In this document: in pieces, positions 5,169 to 6,317 of the stretch | Position numbering within the stretch: the stretch's first letter is position 1 | Layout: each line of letters opens with the position of its first letter | Assembly (NCBI GenBank): GCA_030631525.1 | Contig: DAOVKY010000047.1 | Span: 1-6,317 of the forward strand | Length of the DNA: 6,317 bases | Direction of reading: 5' to 3' | Source: a bacterium | GTDB lineage: Bacteria > JAHJDO01 | Program-made: the position numbers and the translations under genes | Notes under the pieces: generated by a model | Told to the model about the DNA's origin: nothing | The model's database searches: none | The model's input: the letters and a program-made list of their open reading frames with translations, nothing else

Positions 5169-6021
5169 GGGGATGAAAATGAGGATTTTGGAACACGTGA
5201 GAATCCAAAACCTGTTATACACAATTATTCAAAGGGAGTTCCAAAAAGCGCACTTGATGATGTAGTCGTTCTTCCATGGAATAATCTTGAATATGTGAGA
5301 AAAGCGCTGGAGACTCATAAGGGAGAGATAGCAGCTATTCTTACTGAACCGATTATGAGCAGGTGTTATTATGCCTCGTCCGGGCTATCTGGAAGGGCTG
5401 AGAAAACTTGCCACCGAACATGATGTCCTGCTGATATTTGACGAAACTATTACAGGAGTTAGGACAGCTTTGGGTGGTGCACAGGAACTTCTGTGTGTTA
5501 CCCCTGACATTTCACTCGGCTACAAGGCGCTTGGCGGAGGATTTCCGATTTTTGCTTACGGCGCAAGCAAGGAGATTATGAAACCTGTATCTGACCGCCT
5601 TGTCGTTCATGCAGGAACATTCAATGGCAATGCTATTGGTTGCATAGCGGCAAAGACAGTGCTGAATGAGTTGAAGCGCGATAATTGCGCTATCCTTAGG
5701 CGTATTAATGAGATGGGAAAATATATGATGGCTGAGATAGCCAAACTTGCGAAGAAACATAATCAAACAGTACGCATTCAAGGACCATGCGCAATGTTCT
5801 GCGTTTCCTTCCATAACAAGGAAATCTGGGATATGAGAGACGCTTTTATAGATACAGGTGATAAATACCTTATATTCAGGGAATTGCTTCTTGATAGAGG
5901 AGTTCATATATTTCCAACAGAGAAAGGTCTCTGGTACATATCTTCAGCACATACTGACGAAGATGTTGAGAAAACTCTGCGTGTAGTAGATGAAGTATTT
6001 GGAATAATGAATGGAATTTAA
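5169..6021 (+). pseudogene. Class III PLP aminotransferase pseudogene (glutamate-1-semialdehyde aminomutase-like)
   Basis: The intact enzyme would be a ~430-residue PLP-dependent fold-type I aminotransferase. Two pieces remain in different frames. The first, 5169-5360, reads about 64 codons including DFGTRENPKP, GVPKSALDDVVVLPWNN, then EIAAILTEPIMS. The second, from GGT at 5362 to TAA at 6021, reads GVIMPRPGYLEGLRKLA and continues to the normal C-terminus. EPIMS and GVIMPRPGYLEGL are contiguous in homologs, so a small indel at about 5361 broke the frame. Roughly 145 N-terminal residues are absent, because the ROK gene ends only about 40 bases upstream. The second piece keeps the cofactor Asp (FDETITG, codon 5440-5442), the Schiff-base Lys (GYKALGGGFP, codon 5524-5526) and GTFNGNAI. 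The ATG at 5371 has AGGTG five bases upstream and could yield a 216-residue fragment, unlikely to be active. Within class III the substrate cannot be assigned; hemL is not implied. Confidence 0.9.
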
Positions 6022-6023
6022 TC

Positions 6024-6191
6024 ATGAAAAATAAAAAAGTTCGTTTAGGGGTTGTAGGAACAGGTATCTGGGGTAAGATGCATATCCGTGCCTATCTGCA
6101 GCATCCATCTGCAGAATTAGTTGCGATCTGCGATCTAGATGAAAAACGCGCTTTTGTAACTGCACATAAGATTTTTTGTATTTTAAGTTAG
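6024..6191 (+). pseudogene. Gfo/Idh/MocA oxidoreductase, N-terminal remnant
   Basis: This family comprises NAD(P)-dependent dehydrogenases of sugars and related compounds, normally 330-400 residues. Only 55 codons are open. The Rossmann start is clear: VRLGVVGTGIWGKMHIRAY gives the GxGxxG loop, and AELVAICDLDEKRA gives the acidic end of the second strand. After about codon 43 (near 6152) the reading becomes FVTAHKIFCILS, unlike the family, and stops at TAG 6189-6191. A deletion or insertion junction near 6152 is the likely cause. ATG 6024 is two bases after the aminotransferase stop with TGGA nearby, so both belonged to one operon. It could also be called a broken gene interrupted by an element whose body lies beyond the window. 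Confidence 0.85.
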
Positions 6192-6218
6192 AATGTATAA
6201 TATTTTTCTTGGCAATGA

Positions 6219-6256
6219 TGTTCACTTATTACATAGTGTTCATTAATTAGTGAACA
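6219..6256. promoter_or_regulatory. Three-box operator-like repeat
   Basis: TGTTCACTTA (6219-6228) and TGTTCATTAA (6237-6246) stand in the same direction 18 bases apart. TTAGTGAACA (6247-6256), the complement of TGTTCACTAA, abuts the second. Boxes two and three form a 20-base palindrome with a single mismatched pair. The geometry suits a dimeric repressor such as a TetR or GntR type. It lies directly upstream of a good -35 box. A second perfect TATAAT at 6196-6201 lies upstream, without a good -35. Repeated terminal boxes of a transposable element are an alternative reading. Confidence 0.6.
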
Positions 6257-6284
6257 TTGCAAAATGAGGAAATTTTCATATAAT
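6257..6284 (+). promoter_or_regulatory. Candidate promoter facing out of the window
   Basis: TTGCAA (6257-6262, four of six consensus bases) is followed by a 16-base spacer and a perfect TATAAT (6279-6284). The operator-like palindrome ends one base before the -35 box, a common layout for repressor control. No start codon with a ribosome site is seen before 6317, so the controlled gene would begin beyond the window. Confidence 0.5.
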
Positions 6285-6317
6285 CCGCCACTATTACAAA
6301 AAAGCATATTTTAAAAA

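Noticed and set aside
5173..5265. Short frame from ATG 5173 as a new gene start for the aminotransferase
   Set aside because: It reaches a stop after 30 codons, reads no aminotransferase sequence, and is out of register with the homologous upstream fragment.
6173..6201. A second promoter using TATAAT at 6196-6201
   Set aside because: The -10 is perfect but every possible -35 is only a T run, so it is mentioned with the operator and not called.

Overview
The window looks like a chromosomal stretch of an AT-rich, uncultivated-type bacterium. Coding regions use many AGA/AGG Arg and ATA Ile codons. Housekeeping genes (purA, a tRNA-Lys with its CCA encoded) sit beside accessory and decaying DNA. 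The phylum cannot be fixed from the sequence; a candidate-phylum lineage such as Omnitrophota is only a guess.

Layout: (1) 1-1138, the 3' nine-tenths of purA on the plus strand, cut by the window edge. (2) 1122-1333, a tRNA-Lys(UUU) unit with its own near-consensus promoter inside the purA 3' end, the tRNA, a strong intrinsic terminator and a second hairpin. (3) 1334-1576, a noncoding-looking stretch. It holds a degraded minus-strand relative of the start of the downstream HTH gene and a cluster of inverted and direct repeats. (4) 1577-3740, a tight minus-strand operon read as DUF2924 protein, large serine recombinase, small KorB/ParB-like HTH protein. This is the mobile or accessory module of the window. 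(5) 3741-3945, a gene-free divergent intergenic region. (6) 3946-5127, an intact ROK-family transcriptional regulator on the plus strand, possibly preceded by a short overlapping leader ORF. (7) 5169-6021, a class III aminotransferase pseudogene missing its N-terminal third and carrying a frameshift at about 5361. (8) 6024-6191, the first ~43 residues of a Gfo/Idh/MocA oxidoreductase, broken off into unrelated sequence. (9) 6192-6317, a regulatory-looking segment with three TGTTCAYTWA-type boxes and a promoter pointing out of the window.

How the parts relate: purA and the tRNA are ordinary chromosome. The three-gene recombinase module was probably inserted between the tRNA-Lys terminator and the ROK gene, but no flanking attachment-site duplication could be identified by eye. 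ROK, aminotransferase and oxidoreductase form the shape of a sugar or amino-sugar type operon with its regulator first. Only the regulator remains intact. The most interesting system is the DUF2924-recombinase-HTH module, a recurrent but functionally undescribed association. Here it has a nearby repeat cluster and a possible degraded second copy of the HTH gene.
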